A stretch of DNA of 64,000 nt from Diphasiastrum complanatum (lineage: Eukaryota; Streptophyta; Lycopodiopsida; Lycopodiales; Lycopodiaceae), in NCBI GenBank assembly GCA_029204225.1, contig CM055092.1:85693878-85757877 (forward strand), given 5' to 3'. This document shows positions 11,898 to 23,562 of the stretch, piece after piece (within the stretch, counting starts at the first letter, position 1; every line of letters starts with the position of its first letter). A program made the position numbers and the translations under genes. The notes beneath the pieces were generated by a model. The model searched no databases, had not been told where the DNA came from, and was given only the letters and a program-made list of their open reading frames with translations.

Positions 11898-12110
11898 CTC
11901 AAGCCTGCATGGCAATCCTACTGGTGCATAGCTTAATTGGCTTGCCACACAAGCCTATGTCAAGCCTATGTGGCAGACTCCAACAGGCTTGCATGACAGA
12001 CATCAAGCCTATGTCATGCCTATATGACTTGCCACACAAACCTATGATAGGCCAACATGGCTTGCCACATGGCAAGGCCCAAGCCTGCATGGTTTGTCTC
12101 ATGATATGCC
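11898..12110. repeat. Degenerate minisatellite built on caagcctatg / gcttgccacac
   Basis: The words aagcctatgt, caagcctgcat, cttgccacacaa and catggcttgccacat recur irregularly through this stretch. The units are not of constant length, so this is a scrambled tandem repeat. It runs straight into the RNase H end of a copia fragment. Confidence 0.75.
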
Positions 12111-12243
12111 TACGTGTGTCCTCAAAGGAATGTGTAGCTGATATATTCACCCACAACATTGGGAAAGACTTGTTCATGAAGCATAGGACTTCACTTGTAG
12201 TGTTTGCAAAATCTATGCTTAAACTAGTTGAAGAGGGAGTGTG
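12111..12243 (+). pseudogene. Copia RNase H C-terminus
   Basis: The frame reads VSSKECVADIFT, then GKDLFMKHR, and ends MLKLVEEGV with a stop at the LTR edge. It matches almost word for word the end of the RNase H of the young element at 22908-29238, so it is the 3' end of a related element. Everything upstream has been replaced by the minisatellite. Confidence 0.85.
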
Positions 12244-12480
12244 AGAAATTTCAACTAGTTTAAGTATTTTGGTCATATTTGTATATTTGGCAATTGAGGC
12301 CATTTTTCATATTAGACTTAGAGTTTGATTTTTTTCAAAGTTATATTAGTCTAAAAGCATTTGAATAATTTAAAAAGTGTGGGAAACTATAGAACATGAG
12401 TTTTGGTGAGATTCAATTTGAGTGAGTTTGGATCTCTTTCTTTAAGTAGATGGTGATTTTTTCACATTGGCAAGATTGAT
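12240..12480 (+). mobile_element. 3' LTR start of the same copia fragment
   Basis: A purine tract (gaagagggag) at 12230-12239 is followed by TGTGAGAAATTTC at 12240, matching the arrangement at 23562 (minus strand) where the same tract precedes TGTGAAAATTG. The LTR body differs from that of the young element, so it belongs to a sister subfamily. Its end is not resolved; integrase of another copia begins near 12530. Confidence 0.65.
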
Positions 12481-12529
12481 AGAGTTGATCTATTTCTAAC
12501 CAAAGATCAAGTTATGGAATTGGATCTTA

Positions 12530-14880
12530 AATGATTTGCAATTATTCACAGAATACATCTCTACTGAATTCAAGGAGTATTGCCTTAACAATAACATTGA
12601 GCAACAATACATTACCTCCTATTTGCCTCAGTCAATTAGTCTTGCTGAGAGAAAGAACAGAACCTTTGTCAAATCGGCAAAGTGCCTGTTAGCACATGCA
12701 ACACTTTCGAAGTCCTTCTGGGGAGAAGCAATTTCCATTGCATCTTATATTCAGAACAGGTGTCCTACAGAAGGTCTCTCAGATAAAACACCGTATGAAT
12801 TTTGGACAGGCTCCAAATCTTCTTTATCGAACTTACGGATTTTTGAATGTATCGCTAATGCAAAAATTCTGCATGATCTTAGGAAGAAGCTCGACTTCCA
12901 AAGTATCAAGTCTATCTTCATTAGCTACACTACTTTAGATAAATCTCATAAGCTGTATGATCTTGGCGAGTCAAAGACATTTACTAGCCGGGATGTCATC
13001 TTCGTTGAAGATCAGTTTATCGACCTCACAGGTAAGGGCAAATCTCATATAGTCGAACTATCGGACTCTCCCAAATTATCAAACTTTCAAGTTCAAAATT
13101 AGATTATTCCTATTGAAGGTCCAAGCTCGTCTACAAATCCAAAGATGATGATCTTGTAGTTCAGCGACTACAACATAATGAAGAATCAACATTGACCACT
13201 ACACAAAAGATCCACAAGAGAAGGCAGACCACCTATCAGGTATATCGACAAGTTTGCAACTTATCTTGTCAAGAGTTGATGACTGTCGAAGAGGCACTCA
13301 GTCAACCGATTCCAATCTATGGAAAAAAGCTATGGATAAAGAGTATTCGTCTCTTATCAAGAACTAGACTTAGACTATTGTCAGATTACTTGCCAACAGA
13401 AATGTAGTTGATTGCAAATGGTTTTACAAAATCAAGTACAAGGTAGCTGGAAGTATCGATTGAAGAAAGACTCAACTTGTCACCAGAGGATTTTCTTAGG
13501 TACAAAACGTCGACTACACTAAGACCTTCAATCCAGTTGTTAAACCTTTTTTTATCAGAATTTTATTGTCATTTGTTGTTGTAAAAGATTTGGAAATATA
13601 TCAAATGGATGTTCAGACAACATATCGATCGATCGATTATCGGTAAAGGTAGTACATAGATGATGATGGATCGAGCGATCGAAGAGGACATTTACATGGT
13701 GCAACCTAAAGGTTACAATATCGAAGTTAAACACAATCATGTTTGTAAACTCCATAAAGCAGTTTATGGCTTGAAGCAATCTGCTCAAGCATGGTTTCAA
13801 AGGATCAATATTTTCCTTATTGATCATGACTATAAACCAAGCACTTCAGATTTGAATGTCTACTTCAAGTTAGGGAAGCATTCTTTTATTATCATCACTT
13901 TGTATGTAGACGACACATTGCTTTTGAACAACAATATCGATCTGATAAAAGAAGCTAAGAAAATGCTATCTTTCAAATATGACATGACTGATCTGGGCAA
14001 AGCTCATTACTGGCTATAGGTATTCAAATCCAAAGAGACAGAAAGCATAAATTGATTTACATTACTCAGCAAAGATATATTCACAATGTCTTAATCAGAT
14101 ATAATCTAATGAATTGCAAATTATCTCTCACAGATGAAGCCAGGAGTCAAGATGTCGAAGGACCAGTGTCCCTAAACAATCGAAGAGAAGGAGCACATGC
14201 ATGAGTATCGCTATCATTCTATAATAGGATCTCTTATGTAATAGCTTTTGTAGTCAATTTCTTAAGTCAGTTTATGACCAATCCTTGTATTACACATTGA
14301 CAAACTCTTATTAGGGTTTTGAGATATCTTTGAGCTATTGTGGACCTCTGCATTTGTTATGGAATATTATCAATGGTCATTTAGATGAAAGTTGGGCAGG
14401 AGATGTAGACACTCGTACACTTTCGAATGAACATTCTTCCTAAAAAATGGTCCTATTTCATGGAACAATCGCAAGCAAACTTTGATTGCTCTATCTTCTA
14501 CTAAATCAGATTATATCTCAGCCTCTCAAGCTACAAATGAAGTAATATGGTTGAGAAACTTATTTTAAGATATCAGTCGGAATCAATATGCTCTGACAAC
14601 TTTATTTTGTGATAATCAAAGTGCTATTGCTTTATCAGCCAACCCTAGATGCTATTCTAGGAGTAAGCACATTGAAAGTAAGTATCACTATGTTAGAAGC
14701 AAAGTTATCAATAGATGAAAGTTGGGCAGGAGATGTAGACACTCGTAAATCCACTTCCGAATTTACATTCTTCCACAACAATGGTCCTATTTCATGAAAC
14801 AATCGCAAGCAAATTTTGATTGCTCTATCTTCTACTGAATCAGAGTATATCTCAGCCTCGCAAGCTACAAATGAAGTTGT
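12530..14880 (+). pseudogene. Decayed Ty1/copia pol (integrase, RT, RNase H)
   Basis: An open stretch 12536-13102 (188 codons) carries the C-terminal half of a copia integrase: AERKNRTFVKSAKCLL with the catalytic Glu, SFWGEAISIA, SKTFTSRDVIFVEDQ. RT follows in broken frames, with the VDCKWFYKIKYK word near 13408, YGLKQSAQAWF at about 13765 and the catalytic LYVDDTLLL at about 13900 (frame 13660-14019). RNase H remnants extend to 14880, including SANPRCYSRSKHIE and YHYVRSKV. Frameshifts and stops are numerous. It ends abruptly at 14880 against an expansin-related sequence. It belongs to the same family as 1923-3150. Confidence 0.9.
14382..14878. repeat. Direct duplication inside copia RNase H
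   Basis: A ~170-bp block (gatgaaagttgggcaggag ... caagctacaaatgaagt) occurs at 14382-14552 and again at 14713-14878, separated by 160 bp of RNase H sequence. The copies differ at several sites and one has lost bases. Unequal exchange or template switching during reverse transcription would explain this. Confidence 0.9.
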
Positions 14881-14884
14881 TTTC

Positions 14885-15395
14885 TAGTTTTCTTTGTGTT
14901 ACTACACAGTTTGCAAAAATACTCAAGAATCACTCACAAGTGGCTCCGACATATGAAGCTGATAGTGCCATGAAGTGATCCATTGTCCTGTCACCAAAAA
15001 ACATAGGTATGCTCCCACAGAATTGTGTCACGTATATCGACAGATAAGTTCTAATAAACCGAATAAGAAATGCAGCAGGGAAACCTCTTAAGTTCCTCGC
15101 TGATAGTACGCTTACCTATTGAAGTGCTGCGTGACTATTCGATGGTTTGTGAGCACTCAAGTCCAGCTACAATCACAGTCTTTGCACGTAAATGCATCCA
15201 CCTGCTTGTACGTATATCAACCCTCTAGGGCCGGTACTCTTGAGAGAAGAGTGGCAGGAGGAGGATGATGGTAATATTGCACGAAATGAAAGCCGTAGTA
15301 AATCAAAAAAAGAGAAGAGGATCACTCTTATAATTTTCTTCAATTTAGGGCTGATAATGATTATCCGGACATACGACGGGTGGAATGGCGCCAAA
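14885..15395 (-). pseudogene. Second copy of the expansin upstream/first-exon region
   Basis: On the minus strand, the words ggtgacaggacaatgga and cttcatggcac (14960-14995) align with the expansin exon start ttacaggactatggac and gtttcactgg at 7690-7718, including the acag acceptor. Further right, agttcctcgctga, agtgctgcgtga and gagagaagagtgg match 7850-8000 in order. A short frame after the ATG ends at a plausible donor (CTT|gtgagtg) near 14938. Coding exons 2 and 3 are absent, so this is a partial duplicate, cut off by the copia fragment at 14880. Confidence 0.6.
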
Positions 15396-16087
15396 TAAAT
15401 AATTCAAATTTTTTAGCAACTAAACTTTTCATTTTTTGGTTTTGTTTTTTGTTTTTTGTTTGCTCAAAGAAAGGGACGGCAAGCACCCTGATTCCTTAAA
15501 GGCTTAAATTTAAGAGTCTTATTCTCATTTGATGTGGTTCATGCCCTACATGTCATGTTGTATTTAGGTGCAAATTTTAAATGCCCATTATCATTGTTGC
15601 ACTAAAATGAAAGTTAACAACAAGTCACATGTGTCGAGGAAAAGCGGATGGAGACCGGGAGGCAAAGGAGATACAAGCCTCCAATATGAAGGTGAACCTC
15701 TTGTTAGAGATGTTGGTCATCATCATGACGAGAGTCATTACTTAATGTGTGGCTATCATTGAAATCAAAAGTAAAAATGTGCACGGAAGTATGAATCTAA
15801 ATGTTGTTCATGGAGGGGGGTAGGCACACACAAACTTGGAAAACTAGTAATTGTACACCAAGAAACTATTGGAAGCTGGCATGTATAGAAAAAAAAAATT
15901 TCCTACAATCTTAGTGAATTACACTTAACATGATAAAAACAAATGATAGATGATTAAGGAACACACATGATAGATGATAGAGGAACACAAATGATAAAAA
16001 CAAATGATAGATGATTAAGGAACACAAATGAGTATAGAGGCTCTTAATTTGATTGCAATGACATGGGTAAGAGCAACAACAAAGTTG
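15396..16087. other. Unassigned sequence with a short tandem repeat
   Basis: A T-rich stretch (15410-15465) is followed by unassigned sequence. At about 15925-16030 the words atgatagatgat and aaggaacacaaatg recur as a degenerate tandem repeat with a ~25-60 base spacing. No gene recognised. Confidence 0.5.
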
Positions 16088-16503
16088 TTGGTGGAAAAGC
16101 TACTCCACATGTTAGAGAAGAAAATGAATGAGGTGTCTAGGTTGGATGACATGTCTTTGATACTCTTTTGCATGAATGTACAACAAATAAAATTGCTAGC
16201 AAAGAATGCATTAATTGAATTAGAAAACTTATTGACAATATTTTTAATATGAACATATCGATTTTAAATGAATAACATAAATAGAAAAAATGTTGATAAT
16301 TGTATCACATGTGCTGGACATTTAGTGGTTCAAAAAATTGGAGCCATTTTGCTACTTTCTCCATGCTAGGGAGCACCAAGATATCATGTTCGGGAGGCAC
16401 ATGCCTTTCGACAAGTGATTTTTGAAAATTAATACCATTAATATCAAGAGGAATTTTAAGAAGGTTGGGCTATTTTACATATACTTTTGTCCTGTAACAA
16501 ATA
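16088..16503 (+). repeat. Dispersed repeat, ~96% similar copy at 46322-46722
   Basis: From gtggaaaagctactccacatg to cttttgtcctgtaa the sequence matches 46322-46722 with few changes. Both copies keep a ~45-codon frame with the words EKKMNEVSRLDDMSLILF and NALIELENLLTIF, so coding origin is possible, though no family is recognised. In the second copy one end coincides with a break in a copia RT gene. Confidence 0.8.
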
Positions 16504-16866
16504 TTTGTCGATTCCACAGAAATGTCGTAAAATGTTTAATATTTTCTTGCGTGATTCGCAAAATTTTCGCATGAGATGCTTTCGTGATGGTATCGCTCGT
16601 GAAATTTCACAATGTCGTCGCAGGCAGGCCTCACGAAATTTTTGAGCATGATGCCTTCACGAAAATTTCCTGATGTCTACGTGAAGAACGTGAGGATGGA
16701 ATCATTGTTAGTAATTCAATATATTTTTGATAATGTCATGGGAATTGAAAAAAAACATTAAGTTCTTCAAGAAAATGTGAGATACAAAAAGAGAGGTAGG
16801 ATCATGTGCAACACTTAAGGATGCTTGTCAAAGACACCTTTGAGTCCAGAAATACATCAAGGTTGC
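16504..16866. other. Unassigned sequence
   Basis: No gene seen. Words such as cacgaaatttt, cgtgaaatttc and cgcatgagatgc recur on both strands at 16545-16680, forming weak inverted repeats. Confidence 0.35.
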
Positions 16867-17204
16867 TTACCTTGAGTGAAGGACTTCAGTACAAAACTTG
16901 CTTGCATTGGAGAGCCAATCAACCAAAGAGAGCTCATCCAAATAATCTCGAAAGGAATGAATGAGAACTATTCTAACTTGGTCCAATCATATGACATCCA
17001 AGAGAACCTTCCTAAAATGGAAAGCCTACAAGAATTCCTTCTGGATGAGGATATTAGGCAAGCAAGTGTCGTGTTAAGATTGGGACAACTCTCTCTCAGG
17101 GATGGGGAGTTGGACAAAGTACTTTTCATTCAAGGAATGGACAAGGATAAGGCAAAAGAAGGATTCAAGAAGAAAGTCGAGCAACACAAGGAAGATCGTT
17201 TTTA
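16867..17204 (+). pseudogene. Copia gag fragment (UBN2-type)
   Basis: The frame reads KDFSTKLACIGEPINQRELI, NLVQSYDIQENLPKMESLQE and ends in a Lys-rich segment. It lines up with the gag of the young element (SLSDDLACIDENIKDGEIV, NLVQSFAIQ). The N-terminal gag part and the zinc knuckle are missing. It stops where an LTR begins at about 17205, without a polypurine tract, so the LTR probably inserted into or recombined with this gag. Confidence 0.8.
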
Positions 17205-17693
17205 TGTCCATGTCCTATATATAGGTTTCAATATATTCCAAGACTTGGATACCCGGTACTCCATTGAATCAAGCTTATTAGTTATGCCACATCATACTAA
17301 ATGTAACCGGCAAGTATTTAATAACCTTGTGAGGCCCAGACACACTAATTGGAGTTAGTACAAGGTTTGAGACCGTATATGCATGTGTAGAGTATCATTA
17401 GCAATCTATGTATAGAGAATCCATGTATATGAATTCCATGCATAATGAATCTATGTATAGGGGGGTTAAGACCTTGCATTTTGACATGCACTAGGGCTTA
17501 TATAAGGAGGCCAAACTCGCCCTACTACACCATCATTTGGTTGATTCATTGGCATGATATCTCTCTACTCTCATGCTTCGTATTCTTTGGCTTGGGGGCT
17601 TCTAGAGTTCTATTGGTTGCTTCGACTTGGTTGGGTAGTTTCTCTAGCAGTGTGTTCTCTATTGTTTTGTCTCGTAAGCAGGCAACTATTACA
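17205..17693 (+). mobile_element. LTR (5'-type) followed by primer-binding site
   Basis: The right edge is set by attaca at 17693 followed by TGGGCATCAGAGC (17694-17706), a slightly changed initiator-tRNA primer-binding site. The left edge is inferred from alignment with the minus-strand LTR at 42553-43028 (shared ggtactcca, agttatgccac, cttgtgaggcccaga and later words). Its length of about 489 bp matches that copy. Downstream no gag of this element remains, so it is a 5' LTR with a lost interior. Confidence 0.75.
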
Positions 17694-19570
17694 TGGGCAT
17701 CAGAGCAAGGCTTACACGAAGATTGGAGAACTTGGAAAAGTGCTTTTTTTTGTCGAAATTTTGGTGTGAATCAATTGGAATTTTCTTCTAGGAGGAGATC
17801 ATGATGGCAAGTGCGTGTAGTATCATGGTTTCCATTTGCATGTTGCTAAGATCCATTTCTCTCGAATTTTTTTTGGGTTTTATGGAAAATTGTCCTAGGA
17901 AGCCAATTTGTGATGCTTTTTTGAAGCTGTAGATCTGAATTTTCCAGAAAGTGTACTTATATTTTAGGGATCATTAATGATGAAATTAATGATGCATGCC
18001 GGTTATTTTAATGATTTACGGTTCTAGGCTATGTTTTGGTCAAAATTGCTTGTTTTTCATGCTTTTTGACTCAAAATTGATAGTAAGAACACAAATCCAA
18101 CAAAATCGGATCAATTAGGTGGCTATAATTCTGTAAATTGATTGGATGTGCTAGAGAAAGAGTTGCATGTCATAAAATTCCACTTTATAATAAAGAAAAA
18201 ATCAAAAAATATCTAAAAATCATCATTTTTGCTTGTTTTTTTTTTCTTTCATAAAGTTGGATAGTAGGTGGCATGTAGATCTTGTAAAGAGGTGAACCAA
18301 AGTCTTTTGAATCTTTACCTGAAGTTAGAGCCAAGAATTCCATGAATTGGACTTGTAGAAGGTCAAAAAAGACCAAAAACTAGCTTGTTTTTGCAGGTTT
18401 TGGGGGATGGATTGAGAGCAATCCATAAGGAGATCATGTTAAAAATGTATACAACATGATTAACATTCCTTTTGCCTTTGCCAGCAAGCTATCAACCCTG
18501 TAAATGGATGGCCGGTGGGTTATGCTTATTCTCCATCAATTTTGAAGCTATTTTGACTTCTACAAACCAAGAAATCTTCGTTCTCAGCCTATACTACTTC
18601 ATAGGATCTGTATGAATGCTTCACGGAATTCTTATAGACCATTTAAGACTGTTGGTAACATCACTTTTGAGCTTGGAGAGGTGTCTGACTGATTTTACAT
18701 CATATGCACTACTAGAAGTGTGACCAACTACAATTTTTCAGACGTTCTGTTCTCACACATGTAAAGCCTAGGTGTAATTTGGTGCATTGTAGCCCAAGTT
18801 ATAATCGTTTGAAATTTTGGCAGTTTTGTGAGTGAAATTGACAAAATCTGAAATTGTTCTTATTGCATGCCAATCTTTTTCCTAATTTGTGGTACTGTGC
18901 TTGCATGTTGATTTTAAGTGTGGTTCTGACATGCATGAAGGATTTACAGTCGATTTGAGTGGTTATACGCATGTGCTCGGATGTTTGGGTCACAAATCAA
19001 TGATATTGGCTGACAAATTCCGTAAAACTGGAGTTTACGTAAAAAATTCCATCCTGACGTTTTGTGTTGATGTAGTGTGCTTTGCATGCCAGTTAGACAT
19101 TGGTTCAGTAACATTATAAATCGAACAATACTTTGATTTTTTGATTTCGATTACCTATTGTACTAACAATATTTTCGTCAGAATTTTTTGAATTATGTAA
19201 ATTGTGCCAAAAATCGAGTTTTTTTTTGGAAAATCAAAATTTCGGTCATTTTTCGTTATCTATGGGATGAGTTTAGATTAGTGAATTGACTATACTGAGT
19301 TTTTCAGTCAGAGTTAGTCACACTGATTTCACTAAGGCTAAATTATTTCTCGGTAATAGATAGTCTAAAATTGAGAAAGAACCGCAATGAATTTGCTGAC
19401 AGTTTCTACTATATGATATTTTAACTTTTGGAGTATGGTACACCCAGGTTAAAAGTTCAAATTGTTTTTTTTTTTTGGTTGAATTTTAAAATTTGGTTAA
19501 AATTTAAAATCGTTTACTTATCAGATATATTTCTAATCGATACTGATTGTTAGAAATGGGTCAAGCATTA
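17694..19570. other. Non-coding repeat-like sequence
   Basis: Apart from the primer-binding site at its left end I recognise no gene. The stretch 18749-18847 repeats 1-106. The text is T-rich and free of long frames, as expected for a leader or other non-coding part of a retroelement. Confidence 0.45.
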
Positions 19571-19974
19571 GGGCCCTTTTTGAACTCAAAAAGGGCCTCT
19601 TCCTTGCCTAAACATGTTTGCTAATTAGGATTAATTAGTTCATTAATCGTCCTATGTGGCAGCTCACCCTGGGTTTATCATGGGTTAACTTCTATTTTAA
19701 TAGGCTTCACTTAGGCCTAGCATAATATAGCAAGGACACATCCCCACAATTATGCTATATAGTCTTGTCCTATTATCATTACTACGGGTTGAGGAAGTAG
19801 GGTTAGACGAGGGTTAATGGCTGGGTTAGAATTTGAGATCTATTTTACACCATTGGATGTGCCATGTCATATGGACCACTCCATCTCAATTGTCACTCTC
19901 TTATTGGTACACATGTCGTCATTAACACTAATTATAATTAGTGAAGAGGCCCTTTTTGAGTCCAAAAAGGGCCC
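19571..19974. mobile_element. 404-bp MITE with 32-bp terminal inverted repeats
   Basis: The ends are 19571-19602 and 19943-19974. They are inverted copies differing at 1 of 32 positions, starting GGGCCCTTTTTG. Each terminal repeat is itself nearly palindromic (gggccctttttg...caaaaagggcc). TA lies directly outside each end (19569-19570 and 19975-19976), so a TA target duplication of the Tc1/mariner (Stowaway) kind is possible. There is no coding capacity, so it would depend on a transposase elsewhere. The superfamily is uncertain because the terminal bases are not the usual Stowaway ones. Confidence 0.85.
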
Positions 19975-20942
19975 TAATGTAAACGTTTGTGCAAGATACT
20001 GTGAAAATTGAATTTTAAAATCCTCAAACAAGCCTGTAGACAGATAACCTAGCAGATCTGCGGTAAAAAATGAGAAAAGGCCACTTTTTCAAGTTGAGAA
20101 AAAATCACCATTTCTCCACGGAATTTCATGTTTGAACACTCTATAGACTTGGAATCAGTAGAGCAACTAGGCCTCAGATCGCACTCAAATAGATCAGAAA
20201 AGGAGTTTGATCAAGCTAGAAACAGGCTAGGAAGGCGCGGCCATGCAGAGAAGGTGGAGACAGATCGCGAGCCAGTTGCGCACCCTCACCCGAGTGGGTA
20301 TTTAGTGCACGAAGGTGCCTAGCGGCTGTGTGGAGGTCCATCAATGCCCAGAAGGATTAAGAGCCATATGATTGAGTTCCATCGCGATGGACAGTGCTGA
20401 TTAAGGGCCTCATGAGCATTGTGAATCGTTGGATCCAAGATAACCACTGGATTGCTTTGGAACCATTTTAAACTTCAAATAAAGGGGCTTGAAGGGCAAA
20501 GTGAACTTCAACTTCTTTAAAAATCCTCACTTTGAAATTGGAGTTGGGTCCCAATTTTCTTGAGGGTTAAAGTTTCTTCAAGCTGAAGAAATAGTTCAAA
20601 AACTAGAAAAGCCCTTATTTTCTAGTCCTTAAGCCTATTTGACTCAAACGAAAGGCTATAACCTCCAAACAAAGAGCACCCAGACTGTGCAAGTATGGTA
20701 CCGCAAAACAGAGTGATTGCAGCGGAGAAAGTGTTCGAAGCATGCCAAAAGCGATTTCACCATTCCATTGGGCACTTAGTTGGGAGTCGGCGACAAAGTG
20801 CATTTCGGAAGGCGTCGCCGATTTGGCTTCCAATATGGCAGAAAAGCAGTGGGTGGCCTGGTAAAGAAAAAATAGCAGGTCATTATTTTCAACTTCTAAT
20901 ATCGCAGTTGGCCTCGGCATACAACTTTTAGCCTACGGTTGA
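19975..20942. other. Unassigned sequence before copia-B gag
   Basis: A plus-strand frame at 20128-20322 and another at 20695-20931 are open but match no family I recognise. The stretch directly before gag (20880-20942) may be the element's leader but does not match the leaders at 29367-29690 and 32846-33207. Confidence 0.35.
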
Positions 20943-22175
20943 AGTTTCAAGCAATTTTGGGATGGCAAACATGGGAGAGTCCATTTTGAGTGAAAGTAGC
21001 AAATTAGACGAGATTTCCAACTATGCAGTGTGGAAATTCAAAATGAAAAACCACTCTGATGGAGAAGGACATGTGGGATGTCGTCACAGGTGATGAGAGA
21101 AGACCGCCAAATGAAGCGGACATCAAAGTGTTCAATAAGAAGGTGAGAAAAGATTTGAGCTTCATTAACTTGTCAGTGAAGGATCACATCATTACCCACA
21201 TTTGTGATGTTGTTACACCCATACAGGCATGGGATGTGCTAAAGGAAGTTTGAAACGTCAAAACTATCAAGAATCATGTTTTTGAAGTCAAAACTGAATA
21301 GTGCCTGCATGGAGCAAGGAGAGCACATTCAGACGTACATGACCAGAATCAAGACAATGAGGGATGAAATGCACTCTATTGGTGAGCGCATACGTGATGT
21401 TGAGCTAGTGCACAATGCATTGTGCAGCATTGCCGAACTCTAAGGATGGGAGAATAAAGTATGTCACTTGAAGAAAGCGCTTTATGGTCTTAAATAGGCA
21501 CCAGGTGCGTGGTATAGCAGGATTGATGCCTACTTTCATTCTACAGGGATGGTGAAAACACATTCTGATCCAAATCTTTATGTCTTATGCTTTGATGGTA
21601 TGGTTGCTTTGATTACTCTTTATGTTGATGACTTGATTATCACAAGAAATAATCAAGAGATGATAGACATGATAAAGAAAGACCTCATGGACTAATTCGA
21701 GATGACAAATCTCAGCCTAATGTATTATTGCCTTGGAGTGGAGGTGTGGCAAAAAGGACATGTAGTGGCTTTAACACAGGTGAAGTATGTCAGAGAGTTG
21801 CTGCACAAGTTCAGGTTGCAGGATTGCAAGTCAGTGAACACTCCTATTGAACCAGGTAAAAAGCTTTCTAAGCTTGATGAGTCATAGCCATTTGATGTTA
21901 TGCTGTATAGGCAGTTAGTAGGGAGCTTGATTTACCTTACCATGACTAGACCAGATATATGCTATGTTGTTGGTATTGTAAGTCAATTTATGGAAGCACC
22001 TATGGAAACGCATTGGAAGTCAGCTAAGCGCATTTTGCATTATGTTAGTCGTGAAATTCATGTTGTTCATTGTAGTAAGGACAAACAACTAGCTGATATT
22101 TTCACTAAGCCACTTGTTAAAAAAAAGTTTGATAAGTTTACATCAAATCTTTCTGTACTTAAAGTTTGTTGACTT
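20943..22175 (+). pseudogene. Copia-B element interior, internally deleted (gag, RT, RNase H end)
   Basis: Gag begins MANMGESILSESSKLDEISN at 20961 with frame breaks and runs to RDVELVHNALCSIAEL near 21440. It then joins directly to RT (VCHLKKALYGLK, then LYVDDLIITRNNQE at about 21620), so zinc knuckle, protease, integrase and the RT start are deleted. A second deletion joins KRILHYV to SREIHVVHC (about 22045) and removes most of RNase H. The end, ADIFTKPLVKKKFDKFTSNL...KVC, is intact with its stop at 22172. Extra stops lie in RT. The product cannot be active. Confidence 0.9.
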
Positions 22176-22215
22176 TAAAGCTAGATATATGACTGTATAA
22201 AAAGTAGACTCTACT

Positions 22216-22907
22216 TTCATAAACCTAGGATATCTCTATTGCATAAATAGACTTCAGTTGAATGGTAGTTACTATCACTCGAGTTGAAAATATTTGAAGG
22301 AAGAGTTCACATTGTAATAGAGTTTTTGGATCCATTTCTAAGTGTATACTTATAATTGACTTTTCATTTATTTAGATATTGTCATATATCATCTATCCTG
22401 TTAACATTTATAAAATTGATAATTTCTTTATAGGAGGGGTGAAGTGATGGGATAAAATTCTATTTCAAGATTTGTTGGTTGCATAGTTTTCAGAAGAGAA
22501 CCAATATAGAAATAAGATTTTTCTGAAAGTATTTCTAGATAAATTCAAAGTAAGATACCAACTTGGAACTATTCGAATAAGAGAAATTCTCTAGGGATTG
22601 TGTGGACAATCTAGAACTAGAACATGTTTGAAATTTGAATCATTATCTATTAGTACAATGAAAGGTCAAAAGTTACTAATTCCAATTTGATTGGAATAGG
22701 AGTAAATTTGCTCAAGATTTAAATTTGGAAGGTTTGTTAAATCAACCTAATCTTAGTGGAGTGGTGGCTAATTTTTTAGCACATAAAATGGAGCTAATTT
22801 TCAAAGTTTTATGTAATATCTAATATAAGTTGATTAAATCAGTGTGTGACTGGCACGGATTTGGCCAATATAGCCCATGCCAAAGGGGTCCCAGTGCACC
22901 CAAAAAG
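22216..22907 (+). mobile_element. Copia-B LTR, left part (5'-truncated, split by a nested element)
   Basis: From cataaacctaggat the sequence follows the LTR at 31772-32845, starting about 270 bp inside it, and continues to cccaaaaag at 22907. There it is cut by the young element; the LTR resumes at 29239 with aaaagaactacc. At 32728 the same LTR reads through uninterrupted (gcccaaaaagaactacc), proving the break is an insertion. Confidence 0.9.
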
Positions 22908-23562
22908 CGTGAAAAATACAGATCCTAAGTGGATCTAAACTCCAAGATCATTGGCTTGAATGCTTGCACTCCAAACTACATAAGCTAGGAATTGGCAACA
23001 CATTCTATGCTACCTAGAATGCAAAGAACTTGATCAAAAAGCATTTATCACAAATGGAAACTTCCATAAACATCAAGTGCGGCCCAAAATAGCATTATAC
23101 AGTCCATAATACATCAGCCTATCACTTTTGGAAAGCACCTAAGATCATACACAATAGCTTGAAGACAATACACACAACAATGCTCTCAATGGAGGAAGAA
23201 ACAATGACAATGATCTATTGATCTCAATGAAGCATACAAAAGGTTTCTCCAACCTGTTCTCCACGACTTCCCTACTATTTATGGATGAGGAAGATGACTC
23301 TCTCTCCTCTCTCTAGAAGGTACTTGACCCTAGATATTCCCTATATAGGAAAAATAGCTAAAAATGGCTTATATGACCAAAATACATCAAAATGGTCTCA
23401 TTTTGAAGGGTATGAAGTTTGACACTTCATCATACTGAAAAAATACAATAAATAAAAACATTGTGGCCTGGTTCACACGTGCAAAACTCCAGAACCAAAA
23501 CTATTTACAATTTTGGCCAATTTAGGCCTCAAACTAGCTAGGAAATGTTGACAATTTTCACA
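22908..23562 (-). repeat. 3' LTR of the young copia element
   Basis: On the minus strand the LTR begins TGTGAAAATTG at 23562, right after the polypurine tract, and ends ...TTTTTCACG at 22908. It is 99.5% identical to 28584-29238. Confidence 0.95.
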
